Source: Spongilla lacustris
Taxonomy: Eukaryota > Porifera > Demospongiae > Spongillida > Spongillidae
Assembly: GCA_949361645.1 (NCBI GenBank)
Contig: OX442415.1
Span: 19,065,283-19,129,282 of the forward strand
Length of the DNA stretch: 64,000 bases
Reading direction: 5' to 3'
The position numbers were made by a program, and so were the translations under genes. Of this stretch, positions 44,653 to 54,936 are shown one piece after another (the stretch's first letter is position 1; every line of letters starts with the position of its first letter). The notes under the pieces were generated by a model. The model was given only the letters and a program-made list of their open reading frames with translations. It searched no databases and was not told where the DNA came from.

Positions 44653-45830
44653 CTAATGTTCCCCAAATGGATCTGTAACAGTCCTCATGGCAAGTGTGTC
44701 TGGCGGCTTGCACCAGATCTTGGCCTCTCCATCGTCCTTCTTAACAGCCTTGCCAGGGGCAAAGGTGTCCTTCCATTGCTGGACCACACGAAGGGCCTCC
44801 TTCCTCTGGCTCTTCAGCTTGTACTGTCTCTAGCAGAAGAAGACCACCACCAGGATGACCACAATGGCCAGCACACAGAAGATAGCTATGATGATGGCAC
44901 CATAGGTGGACAGGGAGGGTGCTGACCAGGTCATCTGGGTCCGTGATATTCAGGCCTTGGGGCAGGGCATGAGGGGCGTGTCCTCGTACGCTGTGAGGTT
45001 GAGGATGCCAAAGGAGGGAGAGAAGTTGACGTACCTGATGAGGATGTTCACCATGGCTGCTGAGGTATTATTCACAGGGTCAATTGCCACAAGGAGGAAG
45101 GAGACAGATCCATTGTAGTACCTATCTGGAGTGTACATCAGTCCCCATGTCTGTACCAGGATGTTGTTAATCACATCTGCTGTCAGAGGGGTCAGCAATG
45201 CAACACCGTGTGTGACATTTGTGTACTGAAGCAGGAGTGGATCAGAGGGGCGGGCCTCCACGTTGCTAGTGGTTACCGTGATGTTGAGGATCTGACCTTC
45301 TGGGATGGTGTAGAGAGGGTCCACATAGATTATGGGTGGGTAGTTGACTTGGGTCACCATGACAACAATGGTATAGAAAACACAAATGTAAAGGTCACAC
45401 ACACTCAAGGTAATGTTTAATTTGCCGTGTTGGTACCGGGGCGTGTAGGAGATAAGGGTGTGGTGGGAAATGAGTGGGTCCAAGAAGTACCAGTTACCGC
45501 TAGTGGTCACACCCCCATCCTCCACCCAAGGTGGGACCTGCACATCAGAGAAGTAGTAGGAGATGTTGATGGTGATGGGCGTGTCAACCAGTGTCTCCGC
45601 CTCCAGTGGTCGTACAGGGTAGGGAGGGTAGTTGACGTAGATGATGTCCACTGTGATGTTGACTGGGGAGGAGTGCATCCCCTTTGTATAAGAAGACCCT
45701 GGTACCATAGTCGTGGAGGGCAGGGTGGTAGGTGATGTCCTAAGTGGTGTTGTCCACACTCAGCCAACCATAGCCGCCCAGGGTGACATCAGGAAGGATG
45801 GATGAGCCAGTCACTTTCCCAGACCCTTGT
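44653..45830 (-). pseudogene. Cadherin-like repeat membrane protein, frameshifted copy
   Basis: Minus-strand frames show two to three Ig-like repeats with VNITVDIIYVNYPPYP, SDVQVPPWVEDGG, VNYPPIIYVDP and FLLVAIDPVNNTSAA. Then follow LNLTAYEDTPL and, in a different frame, GLNITDPDDLV, then a transmembrane segment (AIIIAIFCVLAIVVILVVVF) and a basic cytoplasmic tail (RQYKLKSQRKEA..). A TAG interrupts just after the membrane helix (44830-44832), another stop lies at 45740-45742, and at least three frame changes are needed. The gene resembles tandem-95 or cadherin-like extracellular proteins. It is either a dead copy or badly affected by indel sequencing errors. Confidence 0.6.
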
Positions 45831-46186
45831 TCAGTCTAGCGTAGCGGTGATGTAATCCATCCACAACAGTGACGTACTAGGGTCAGAGTACGACACTAGA
45901 CAAAACTAGGGTAGAATCATATTTGTTCCTACCGTGGATGCTCAATCCCAGTAAGGCTTTTACACTATTCCCACCCTGGACGCAGGATGGTTTTTATGCT
46001 ATTTAGGATGGGTTTTAGTCTGGGTACCCGACTGATCAGCAACTGATGCATATATATGGTGGGCACTATTAAGAGCATGGCATAGCACACCCTGGTCACC
46101 GAGAACAGGACGGCCACCTGCAGCCACCCTCTCCTATGTCTCATTGGTTGTCCATGTGTATCTGAAGGATGAGTTGTATGGTAGTA

Positions 46187-46665
46187 CAGTAGCGGCTCAC
46201 TAATCAGACCACGCGGTAATAAGACCACTTAACTGCCCGATTATAAGACCACTTCGCCAATCCGACCACCGTCTAATAAGACCACTAGTGTATAAATATT
46301 GGAGGGGCGTTTTTGTGTACTTTTCTTTCTCTGAACAGGCGATCAATGAAGTGGTTTCCTAATACAGTTGGTACCCACCATGCATTCGATTGCGGGGATA
46401 ATCGACGATCCCGTACTAATGGAGTTAGCAATGTCTATGACACACACGAGCCAGCTCTAAGCTTGCTTTACAATCCTTGGCATAATTGTTCATCCTTCCA
46501 GCTGTTATTTTGTTACGATTCGTTTGTTTATCTACTACTGGTATCCTAATCAAAGCGCATTTCGAAAGGCGGGAAACTCGCCAGTAAGACCGAAACGGTC
46601 GTATTGGCGAGTTTTACCACAAGATCCGATTGTCCCGGGGTGGTCTTATTAGTGAGCCGCTACTG
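46187..46665. mobile_element. Pogo/mariner-type MITE with TA target duplication
   Basis: The ends are CAGTAGCGGCTCACTAAT at 46187 and its complement ending at 46665, with TA on both outer sides (46185-46186 and 46666-46667). Subterminal TAATAAGACCAC motifs recur. The 479-bp interior is non-coding. The CAG start and TA duplication fit pogo/Tigger elements. Confidence 0.75.
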
Positions 46666-47032
46666 TACATGTACATGCATATTCCTGGTACCGTCATGTG
46701 GAAGGACACACAACTACAGTCAAAGGCAACGTATTGTACCATCTGTGCAGCTCTCATTACCCCCCCCCCCCCCCCCCTCCCCCCCTTCAAATTCCCCAGG
46801 TGCTGCAATGTTTGATGGGCATCTCAGGGGACTACTGGCGTCAGTAGGTCTACTTGTCTCCTGTGGACAATCCAGATCCCCAGTTCCCAGCCAAGTCTGC
46901 TCATTCCCGGAATGGGTTCATATTTGTATTTGTAGAGATTAAGTACCAGTTCTTTTCATAACAGATGATGTCATAATTGCTGTAGGTGGTGATGTCATAA
47001 TACATAATTGTATCAAAACAGTCTCTACCTAC
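46666..47032. other. Spacer with a C run at about 46760-46775
   Basis: No gene was recognised. Confidence 0.4.
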
Positions 47033-47337
47033 ATGTACACACCTCCATACATAAGCACACACATGTACATCACCACCATACATAAGCACACACATGTACA
47101 TGCACACCTCCATACATAAGCACACACATGTACACACCTCCATACATAAGCACACACATGTACACACCTCCATACATAAGCACACACATGTACACACCTC
47201 CATACATAAGCACACACATGTACACACCTCCATACATAAGCACACACATGTACACACCTCCATACATAAGCACACACATGTACACACCTCCATACATAAG
47301 CACACACATGTACACACCTCCATACATAAGCACACAC
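47033..47337. repeat. 30-bp minisatellite, about ten copies
   Basis: The unit is CATGTACACACCTCCATACA plus TAAGCACACA, with nearly identical copies. The period of 30 keeps frames open on both strands, giving false ORFs. Confidence 0.95.
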
Positions 47338-47594
47338 CCACAGCCTGCACATGTACATCAAAAACGTGATCATTTTTGAATACAAACAGAAAACAAATGA
47401 CATTCTAATTCTAGTAAATGCATCTAACATAAATATTTTGTCTACTTCTCCAACACTTGGTGTATCCAGAGCACCCCCAATGGTGCTCCAGGTGTACCGA
47501 TGGGGGTTAAGGGTGCTCCATTTAGCCAATGTCAATGCATGAAGATCACAATGTGGCCTCCCAGCCATTTGAGACTGAGGTCCCTCTGGGGCAC

Positions 47595-47859
47595 TTATAG
47601 TTGTATGCCAACAAATCTCCACTTGGCTGGAACCACAGCTGCAACATCATTCATCTGGTCCTCCATTGTTGGTTGTGATGACCTGGTCCCTATACATGTA
47701 AAATGACACATGCGTATAAGCACTGCAGCTGTACCAAAGGGATGGCACTCACCTGTCCTGGATGGTAACCACATCAGCTGGTCCTCACTCAGGTTTCCAT
47801 TCCGGTCTTCTAAATGGTAAACTTCCACTTGTATGCTGACCTTGAACATACCACCACAG
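47595..47859 (-). CDS. Two last exons of an unknown gene, possible death-domain start
   Basis: Exons 47753-47859 and 47595-47689 join in phase (acceptor CATATAG, donor ACAG/GTGAGTG, acceptor TGTATAG) and end at TAA. The frame reads CGGMFKVSIQVEVYHLEDRN ... LMWLPSRTG and then MEDQMNDVAAVVPAKWRFVG. The last string resembles the first helices of death-fold domains (VAA..-KW-x-VG), which suggests the domain is cut short at the stop. Upstream exons were not found. The assignment is tentative. Confidence 0.4.
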
Positions 47860-48403
47860 CTATATGAAGAGGGTCTGAGGTACAACGGGCTGCTAAGGCA
47901 TCTTGAATGCAAACGGGACACTATTCATACCAGTACGGTACCTGAACACACTACAGGCACTGAGTCTTGATTATCAGATACCACTGTGGACAATACCTCT
48001 TATCTCCCTACACACCTCACTTAAAAAGCCTCATCATCAAGCACTCCTATATAGGAGAACATGTCAACAAAGGTCACAATTTATATTATAAGAAAGCGGC
48101 ACTCAGCTCTGCATCGAACATCAAGGATGATAATGTACTGTTACAACAGTTTTGAGAAGTCCTTATTGAGAAGTGGCAACAAATATAGGATTATCAAAGA
48201 TAGAAAGGTTGCTACATATCTTTTGCCGTTCAGTCTTTCTGAGAATTGTATGTTGAATGGCGCTCGATTGTAAAAATAAATAAAAATGAGCGTATGGTAT
48301 TGTGTATGCACACGTATAAGGTTACCTTTGTGTCTTTGCAGCCTCTGGTTCCTGAATACATGATCAAATATATATTCAAGCTGCATATATCAATATCACA
48401 CAC
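47860..48403. other. Unassigned spacer
   Basis: No secure feature. Small AT-rich ORFs only. Confidence 0.35.
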
Positions 48404-48791
48404 ATGTGGGAAGCTAACTTGTCACATTATGGAGTAAGAGAAGGGTGTGCCTTTTTATGTTCTGGAAAAGAAAATATTTTTATGCAGCTCAGAAATGGAG
48501 GCCCACGAAGATTACAGCTGCAGAGGTTTACAGAGGCTGCGTATGATGAAGGGACAAAGCTATCATACCATGCCCTTATTGGCAGCAGAAAACAGTCTGT
48601 TTTAGATGTTGAGCAAATCTTTCATGTTGAGGGTTTTAGCCCTCTTTGAGGCAAAAGGGTGTGATGCAGAAGCAGAATACGTGCAACTTGTGCTGAACAG
48701 GAGGAGGGCAAGTAATGAAAGAGGTCTAATATCTGCATGCTCAAAGGCTACTCCATTGTATGTACAAGCAGAATCACATGAATTTAGGTGA
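48404..48791 (+). pseudogene. Frameshifted ORF pair, unknown gene
   Basis: Two overlapping plus-strand frames (48404-48649 and 48606-48791) continue each other: RRLQLQRFTEAAYDEGTKLS then SFMLRVLALFEAKGCDAEAE and YVQLVLNRRRASNERGL. The composition looks like real protein with a frameshift near 48630. I do not recognise the family with confidence; a transposon-encoded gene is possible. Confidence 0.4.
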
Positions 48792-49642
48792 ATCAGTAAT
48801 TGCAGCCTCTGTCCATTTTATACTGTATGTGGTTCATAGACCAACACAAATTAAGGCATCAAAGGATATGCCCAGGGGACCTTATCTGCATTAGTGGTTA
48901 ACATCGAGAGTTGGGAATGGCGACAGTTAATGCACAACATCCCTTGAACATCCTAGAGCATCAACCACTGATGATGTTCAGTGTTATTTTAGTGTGCTGT
49001 GAGACCGGCATGGTGGGAAAGGATTTCATTGCTAAGGAGGTTTGCAGATCATATTTGTTACTGAATGGAGAATAACCTGCACATAAATAAAAAAGTATTT
49101 TGTTACCATTATTAGAAAGAGCTAAGCAAAAGAATGAACCCTGAACCTTTGTACTACTACCAAACATCTACTCACAACATATTTTATGAAGGTGACCTTC
49201 TTGACTTCCAGTACATGTTCTTATATTTCTTGCAACTTTTATGTTCCAAACCCATGAAAAATTTCATCCTTTTCATGAATAGTGGCAGGTACTAAGCTAT
49301 ACATTGTAGGCTTGAATCATGTATGAAAAAGAAAATGCATGCAATTATGTGCAAAGTGTTATATTTCAATCGGTTGACATGCAGAAATGTTCCAAAATTA
49401 GCTTCTCTGCGACTGGAACACATTTAATGAATTCATTCCCTATTTCACTCAAACTGAGCTGATCTGTATAAGATGGTTCATGGTTGTAATTACGCAGAAA
49501 GAAAAATGCTAAGCTCTCTGATGCTGTAATTTCGGTAGCTGAGCATAATTCACCCTTCGCAAGCTATTTAACATGGGCCATGGCTGCTGCAAAATGCGGT
49601 CCGAGCTAGCACTGCACGCCCATTAGCTTGCGCAATAGCAAC
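48792..49642. other. Unassigned spacer
   Basis: No gene or repeat array was seen. Confidence 0.4.
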
Positions 49643-50490
49643 CAGTGGCGGATACAGGGGGGGGGGGGGGGGCAAACCCGGCCTATGCCCCCCCTAACTA
49701 ATAAGGATACGCCTCCTGTCCATTGTAATGAATTTAATTACATGTCATCACCGCCGCACTGTCTTAGCTCTAGACCTGTTGTACGTGTTATGTATCATCC
49801 CTGACACGTGGCACTTTTCTATTGTGCTTTTGAGCGTTCAGTTCGTACGTATACATTGCGAATTTCAATTTCAATTGCCGTCAGGAAAGTAGTAAATCAA
49901 ACACAGCAGAACAATGTTCCTGCTAGATCACCAAAAGAATATTTTAAATCAGCTGTTTTTATTCCATATTTGGATTGTCTCATTCAGCAATTATAGATCT
50001 TCGATTTTCAGATCTAACTATTCAAGGTTTACGAGCATTATGTTTAATTCCTTCGCATCATTTCAAAGATGATGAAAAGGCTATCGTTGCAGACGACCTA
50101 TACAAGTTTTATAGTGATGATTTGCCTTTTCCACAAGCATTTCATCAAGAGATTGCACTTTGGAAAACCATGTGGAATAATTCCCTGATTAAACCAAACT
50201 CTCTTGTCACAACCATAGCAAACAGAAATGCATCCCCTACCATGTTCCCAAATATTACAACTATCATTAAGCTACTGCTATTGACCTCTGCAACATCAAG
50301 TGGAGTGGAAAGAGCTAATTCCTCTTTGAGATTTATTTAAAATGTCTATCGCAGCACTATGGGAGAAGACAGTGTTAATGTTTTGTATGTGCACAAAGAT
50401 ATTGAACTTAATATTGATGCTATCATTGACAGCTATGGTCGAAAATACCCTCGGAGGATGCTTCTAATTTACCCTATTTGTGAAGTCTGA
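49643..50490 (+). pseudogene. hAT transposon remnant: end motif plus dimerisation-domain pseudogene
   Basis: The element begins with CAGTGGCGGATACAGG and a G run (49643 on). Coding remnants follow in three frames: SPKEYFKSAVFIPYLDCLIQ (to about 49990), SDLTIQGLRALCLIP and KLLLLTSATSSGVERANSSL (to 50340), then STMGEDSVNVLYVH to the TGA at 50490. SATSSGVERANSSL is the hAT C-terminal dimerisation signature. Two frameshifts and a stop make it dead. The N-terminal catalytic part is missing. It links the recurrent GTGGCGGAT end motif in this window to a hAT-type source. Confidence 0.8.
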
Positions 50491-51980
50491 CTGTTATAAG
50501 TATCTTTACTTTGTTTTATAACTTCCAAAAGTGCAAAAAAAAAACACCAGTGGCTAGGGTTTTGGGGCGGAGATAATGGTGCTTACTGCGCTTTCCCAGA
50601 CACCCTGGCAAGTTCGGAGGGGCACGCCCCCTATCCCATCCCTATAAGCCCCCCTGGCAACTGTCCATTATCAACCAAACTAAGCTAGGCCTAGTTCCTG
50701 TACGATCGCCAAAAATTATGCTCTTACACCCCAGTTACACGTATATCCATGTACCTGGGACCCTCGAGATATAGCGACTATTTGTACATACATGATCAGG
50801 ACCGTACCAAGGGCAGTATGCATACTCGGTAGTAACTTGAGCTGCTACATGGCAATCGTTTATAATAATAAAAACATCCACAGAAAAGTGGCTGCTACGG
50901 GCTCTACAGTCCCTACGCCACTGCAGTCAGTGACAGGCGATGTGTTGAGAAGTCCCGCGTTAGCCTAGTTCCCAGATCAATGATATTTGACGCAAATACA
51001 TTGTACCTTGCAAAACTCTGCGCCTCCAGCCTCCTTCTCGCGCCTTCAAGGGCTTTACCTGTTGTATTCGCGCCGATCGCTGCGCCTGTGCTGGGCCAAT
51101 TTTAATACAACCCCACGGTGGATATTAAGATTACTTGATCGTAATATTTTAATATCTGATTCGTCTCGTGATAGATACGTATAGTGCTGCGCACGTATTG
51201 GAATGATGCGAACACTTGAGATGGTTGGTCAGGTGATGAGAAGTACGCGGGCTCTACAGGTGAGCTAGGTTTTGAATATAAGAGTAGGTGGTTTACCGAT
51301 GAAGTAGTGCAGCAGCAACAGCACGTACCGGGTGCACTGTTGAGTATTTATTATAGGACAGTTGCCGCGCAAGGGGGCGTCCGTCATGTTCCCCTCCCTC
51401 CCCCTCCCGCTCTCATTTTCCAGGTTAAGAGCAATGCTTGAACCGTTAATAGAAAGTCACAAAACCCCGTACCCCGGGTACGTAAACTGATTTATGAGGT
51501 AAGTGCCTTAAAGTTGATTGGAAGTTGTTTTGTATGACTTGTGTGTGTAATGGTCATGTAATATTTAAAAAGCTCTGTTACGCAGTGGTACAGCAACATC
51601 AGATGACACTCGTCCCATTCAACAAGAATCTGTTCCAACTAATGCCCTCCAAGGTGACGAATCAGTGAGTAATTGCACGAAAGATGTACATGTAGCTGTG
51701 CACAGGATGCAGTTCATAACGTGCATGAAATCCACATCTATACATGGCGCACATATAAATACATAGATTGCAATAGTGTGTATAGCAATTTTGTTATTCT
51801 ATAACACGTAGTGCAAGCTTGATGTTAAATCAATGTGTGAAGTGGTGTATGATTGTCACATTGCATTTATTAATAGGTACATAGGTAACACGTCAGAGGC
51901 TACAGCGTATGACTCTGTGGAACTTGGCATCTCTGAGGCCTGCGTGGGCTTAGTATGCCTGGCAACCTTAGTCCTGTTTT
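50491..51980. other. Spacer with one candidate exon (about 51584-51665)
   Basis: A TTACGCAG acceptor, an open stretch reading GTATSDDTRPIQQESVPTNA and a donor TCA/GTGAGT make a plausible isolated internal exon. No partner exon or family was recognised. The rest is unassigned. Confidence 0.3.
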
Positions 51981-52707
51981 CAGGGGTGGATATAAGGTTT
52001 CAGAAATGGCCTGACATAATGTCAGACCATATTGGGAGTAGGTCCGACATGGTATGACATTGCCAAATATGTCTTTTTAAATACATAAGCCTCAGTACAG
52101 TATCACTGTTGCTATCACAAATAAAAGTTTTCGCAAACACTTTTGTGAGGTGTCATCTATTGTGCGTTGAGACGTGAAAAAGTAGCAAGGGGTACAGCTA
52201 TTGGCTTTTGCTTGCTTCAATTGAAAGCGGTTCATTGCAGCTTTATGTTGGGAACTAGTGGCATGATCCACAATACAACTAGTCTTGTTGACCCAGGTAG
52301 CAGAGTCATGTTGCCTACACTCTTCACACCACAGCTCACACTGTAAGCATGAGAGTGACTTTCATACACGGATTGCCACTTTTTAAAGCACGCATATGAT
52401 GCCTGCTTTTTTGACCACTTCATGGCCATTTTAAAAGAACGAACTTAACTACATTGTACGAACATTAACTTTATAGATGTACAGCGCTACTTAGTGAACT
52501 TTGGTAGCAAAAGTAACTGAATTTATTTTGTGGTTTATGTTTGTACAAATGATTTTCAATGGTTATGTTTGTGCAAACAATCAATTCAACACTTTTGAAT
52601 TACATTTAAAATGATCTGCACTTGTGTCCGACAATGGTAAGTTTGGGCTGACATTGTACGGTTTTGGTCAGATTTTGTCCGAAATTTGACCGCTATATCC
52701 ACCCCTG
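51981..52707 (-). mobile_element. hAT-like element with CAGGGGTGGATATA ends and zinc-finger remnant
   Basis: The ends are CAGGGGTGGATATA (51981) and its complement TATATCCACCCCTG (ending 52707). Inside, on the minus strand, an ATG at 52429 opens MAMKWSKKQASYACFKKWQS. After a frameshift near 52340 comes LWCEECRQHDSATWVNKTSC and DHATSSQHKAAM, a C-x2-C ... H-x5-H finger of the kind at the N-terminus of ZNF862-like hAT transposases. The catalytic part is absent. It is an internally deleted copy. Confidence 0.65.
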
Positions 52708-52734
52708 GTTTAAATGATTAGTTCGTTTGTATGC

Positions 52735-53850
52735 TGATTGTATTCACAAAAGTGGCTTGACCTTTTGTCCTTGAATGCTTTCAAGGCCCTCATGGCATAC
52801 GCAGTGACTCTAACCAGTTTTCTGAAGCTCCAGATTTGTCCGCAGTCCACTTGATAATCAATGGTAACTTTGATTTTGAACAGTAGCAACCAGATTGTGA
52901 GTTTGTCTTCAACTCACCAGAGCATTCTTCCGGCATTTCAGTGTGTTCATCAACATTCCTTAAGGCTGGTCTATTTTTCAACGTCTGGTCCATGCCACCA
53001 CAACAGGCTCACTTGTAACTCTGACATTGTCATTCCTCTTGATGGGACATCGGCAGGATTGGTAGCTCCTGGGCAGTGATACCCCAGGTCTGGTCATGTT
53101 TTTCTGACGAATTTCGTTTACACGGTTTAGTACAAACAGCTTCCACTGTTAGTTGATTCCTTTAATCTAATACAGAGCCACCAGAGAGTCAGTATAGCAC
53201 CTAACCTCAAGCCTTCGCAAGGTAGACTTTAATGCTGCGAATGTGGTAGTGATCAACTGTGCAAGCAGTAACGTAGAGAGTAACTCTAGTCTGGGGTTGG
53301 TGAGTACTTGCTTGGGGGCTACTCTAGTTTTGGCAACCACAAATTCAGACTGGATTGTTTCTGGAGTTTTTGCTATGAGATACAATACAGCCGCATAAGC
53401 AGTGGATGATGCATCGCATAATTCACACAGTGTGTAGCAGGCTGCTGAATTGTTGATTCCCTCACAACTTCTTGGGGTAGACACAATGTCACCAACTTGC
53501 AACTCCTGTACTAAAGCTATCCACTCTTGTTGCAGCATATCAGATAAAGCTTCGTCCCACTTGAGGTGTTGCCGACAAAAGTAACTTGAAGCGAATGATC
53601 ACTGGTGTCCAAAAATCTGCCGACAATGCTAACCACATTTCCCTTTGTGTGTTCCATTACTCTAGCAGCCTTGGCAATCTCCAAAACACACAAGTACAGC
53701 AGCTTATCTTTTTGTATATGCCAACATACCCAAGGGAATCCAAGGTAGTGTGATTCTCCTAAAGTGGTATGATTGTATGTTTCCTCAAAGCTGGCGTCGG
53801 GTGTACTCTTCTGTGGATTCTCAGTGATACAAGTTTTCATGACTCTCATT
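52735..53850 (-). pseudogene. BEL/Pao retrotransposon, RT-RNase H and following region (C-terminal fragment)
   Basis: Minus-strand frames carry ESHYLGFPWVCWHI, KAARVMEHTKGNVVSIVGRF, CELCDASSTAYAAVLYLIAK, VAPKQVLTNPRLELLSTLLL and, further down, CPGATNPADVPSRGMTMSEL. These are typical BEL/Pao RT-RNase H linker motifs. Frameshifts and stops are present (two overlapping ORFs at 53517-53538 and several breaks below 53160). The matching N-terminal part of the RT is at 58938-59690, so the copy is split by an insertion. Confidence 0.8.
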
Positions 53851-54489
53851 GCTGTAGCGTCGGCTGTGTATGATACCCAAATTCACAAATACAACCAACA
53901 CTCCACATGAACTCACACTTCACAAAGACATACAAGCACACTCGCAGAGCAGGGACCAACTACCTATATCTAAATATGCCTAATTTATTCAGAGCGGTGG
54001 GCCCACACCAGCTCAGGGAAAAAAAAACCTCACTTAGTGAGGAAAAAACCAACACCACTGCTCTGAACACCTGAGTTCTATTGCCAGGAATCTAGCACTT
54101 TCATCTGTGTGGTCATGATGTCAAGGAGTAACCTGCTTCCAGTAGGACAAAAATGTTTCAAAATACACACATGTTGAAATTTCCCGGTGTCGCATGCACT
54201 GTGACCTAGACTGACCAATCTTCCCGCTCCCAAGATTAATATACCCTCCACCATGTGGCCAGGCCCACGTGCCTCACACTTACACCATATGTATCCAAAT
54301 TGCAATCGGAAAGAGCATAGTTTTAGCCTAATTTACTACGTTCAAACGACATAAACATTTATCTCTCTCCTATTGCCTCCCTCATAACTCTTGCACCCTA
54401 CACACTTCCATGACAACACATTGGTGTAGCGTCAGCTGTGCACGACACCTAACATAGAGTTACAAAGAAAGCCATGCGTACTTACAGGC

Positions 54490-54936
54490 CCAGGTGTTTG
54501 GACAGACACGTTTCGACTCAGTCCATAACATACCCATCCTTTGCTGTCTCTGACCTTCAGCGGCTTGCCGTTTAAACAACCGGTGTCAGGTACACCAGCG
54601 TTGGCCGCAGCTGTGGCCTAAGACTATGCTTCCCAAACTGTGATGTGTCTCAATCCATTGCTTTTATCTTCTCCAACAGAATCTCCCGTGCCCTAGAAGA
54701 GCTCAGCCCCCCGTTTTTCACCAGTCCTGGTCTTAGTTATTTCGCTTAACACCTCACATGCGCTGTATGACATAACCCACCCATTGTGAAATACCTTTCC
54801 AACATGTTCACTGGACAGGTCTCTGTCCCTGTCCTAGCCACAACAAGGGAAGATCCCTCTTTGTACTGATCTGTCTTACTGGGGGCAACATTAATAGCTA
54901 TACTCTCTGCATTAATAGTTATAAAGGAACACTTAA
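54490..54936 (-). pseudogene. Tyrosine recombinase, C-terminal part
   Basis: The frame resumes after the piggyBac insertion with KCSFITINAESIAINVAPSK, TDQYKEGSSLVVARTGTETC and PVNMLERYF. A decayed catalytic region follows with SSSRAREILLEK and FGKHSLR, the latter corresponding to the conserved H-x-L-R box. Later frames are broken. Together with 57958-58680 it makes one recombinase gene, dead through frameshifts independent of the piggyBac insertion. Confidence 0.7.

Noticed and set aside
45427..45735. Plus-strand ORFs over 45.2-45.7 kb
   Set aside because: They are antisense shadows of the cadherin-like pseudogene, whose minus-strand frames show clear domain features.
47029..47622. 197-aa minus-strand ORF
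   Set aside because: Two-thirds is translation of the 30-bp minisatellite. Only the first part could be protein, and it is covered by the two-exon call.
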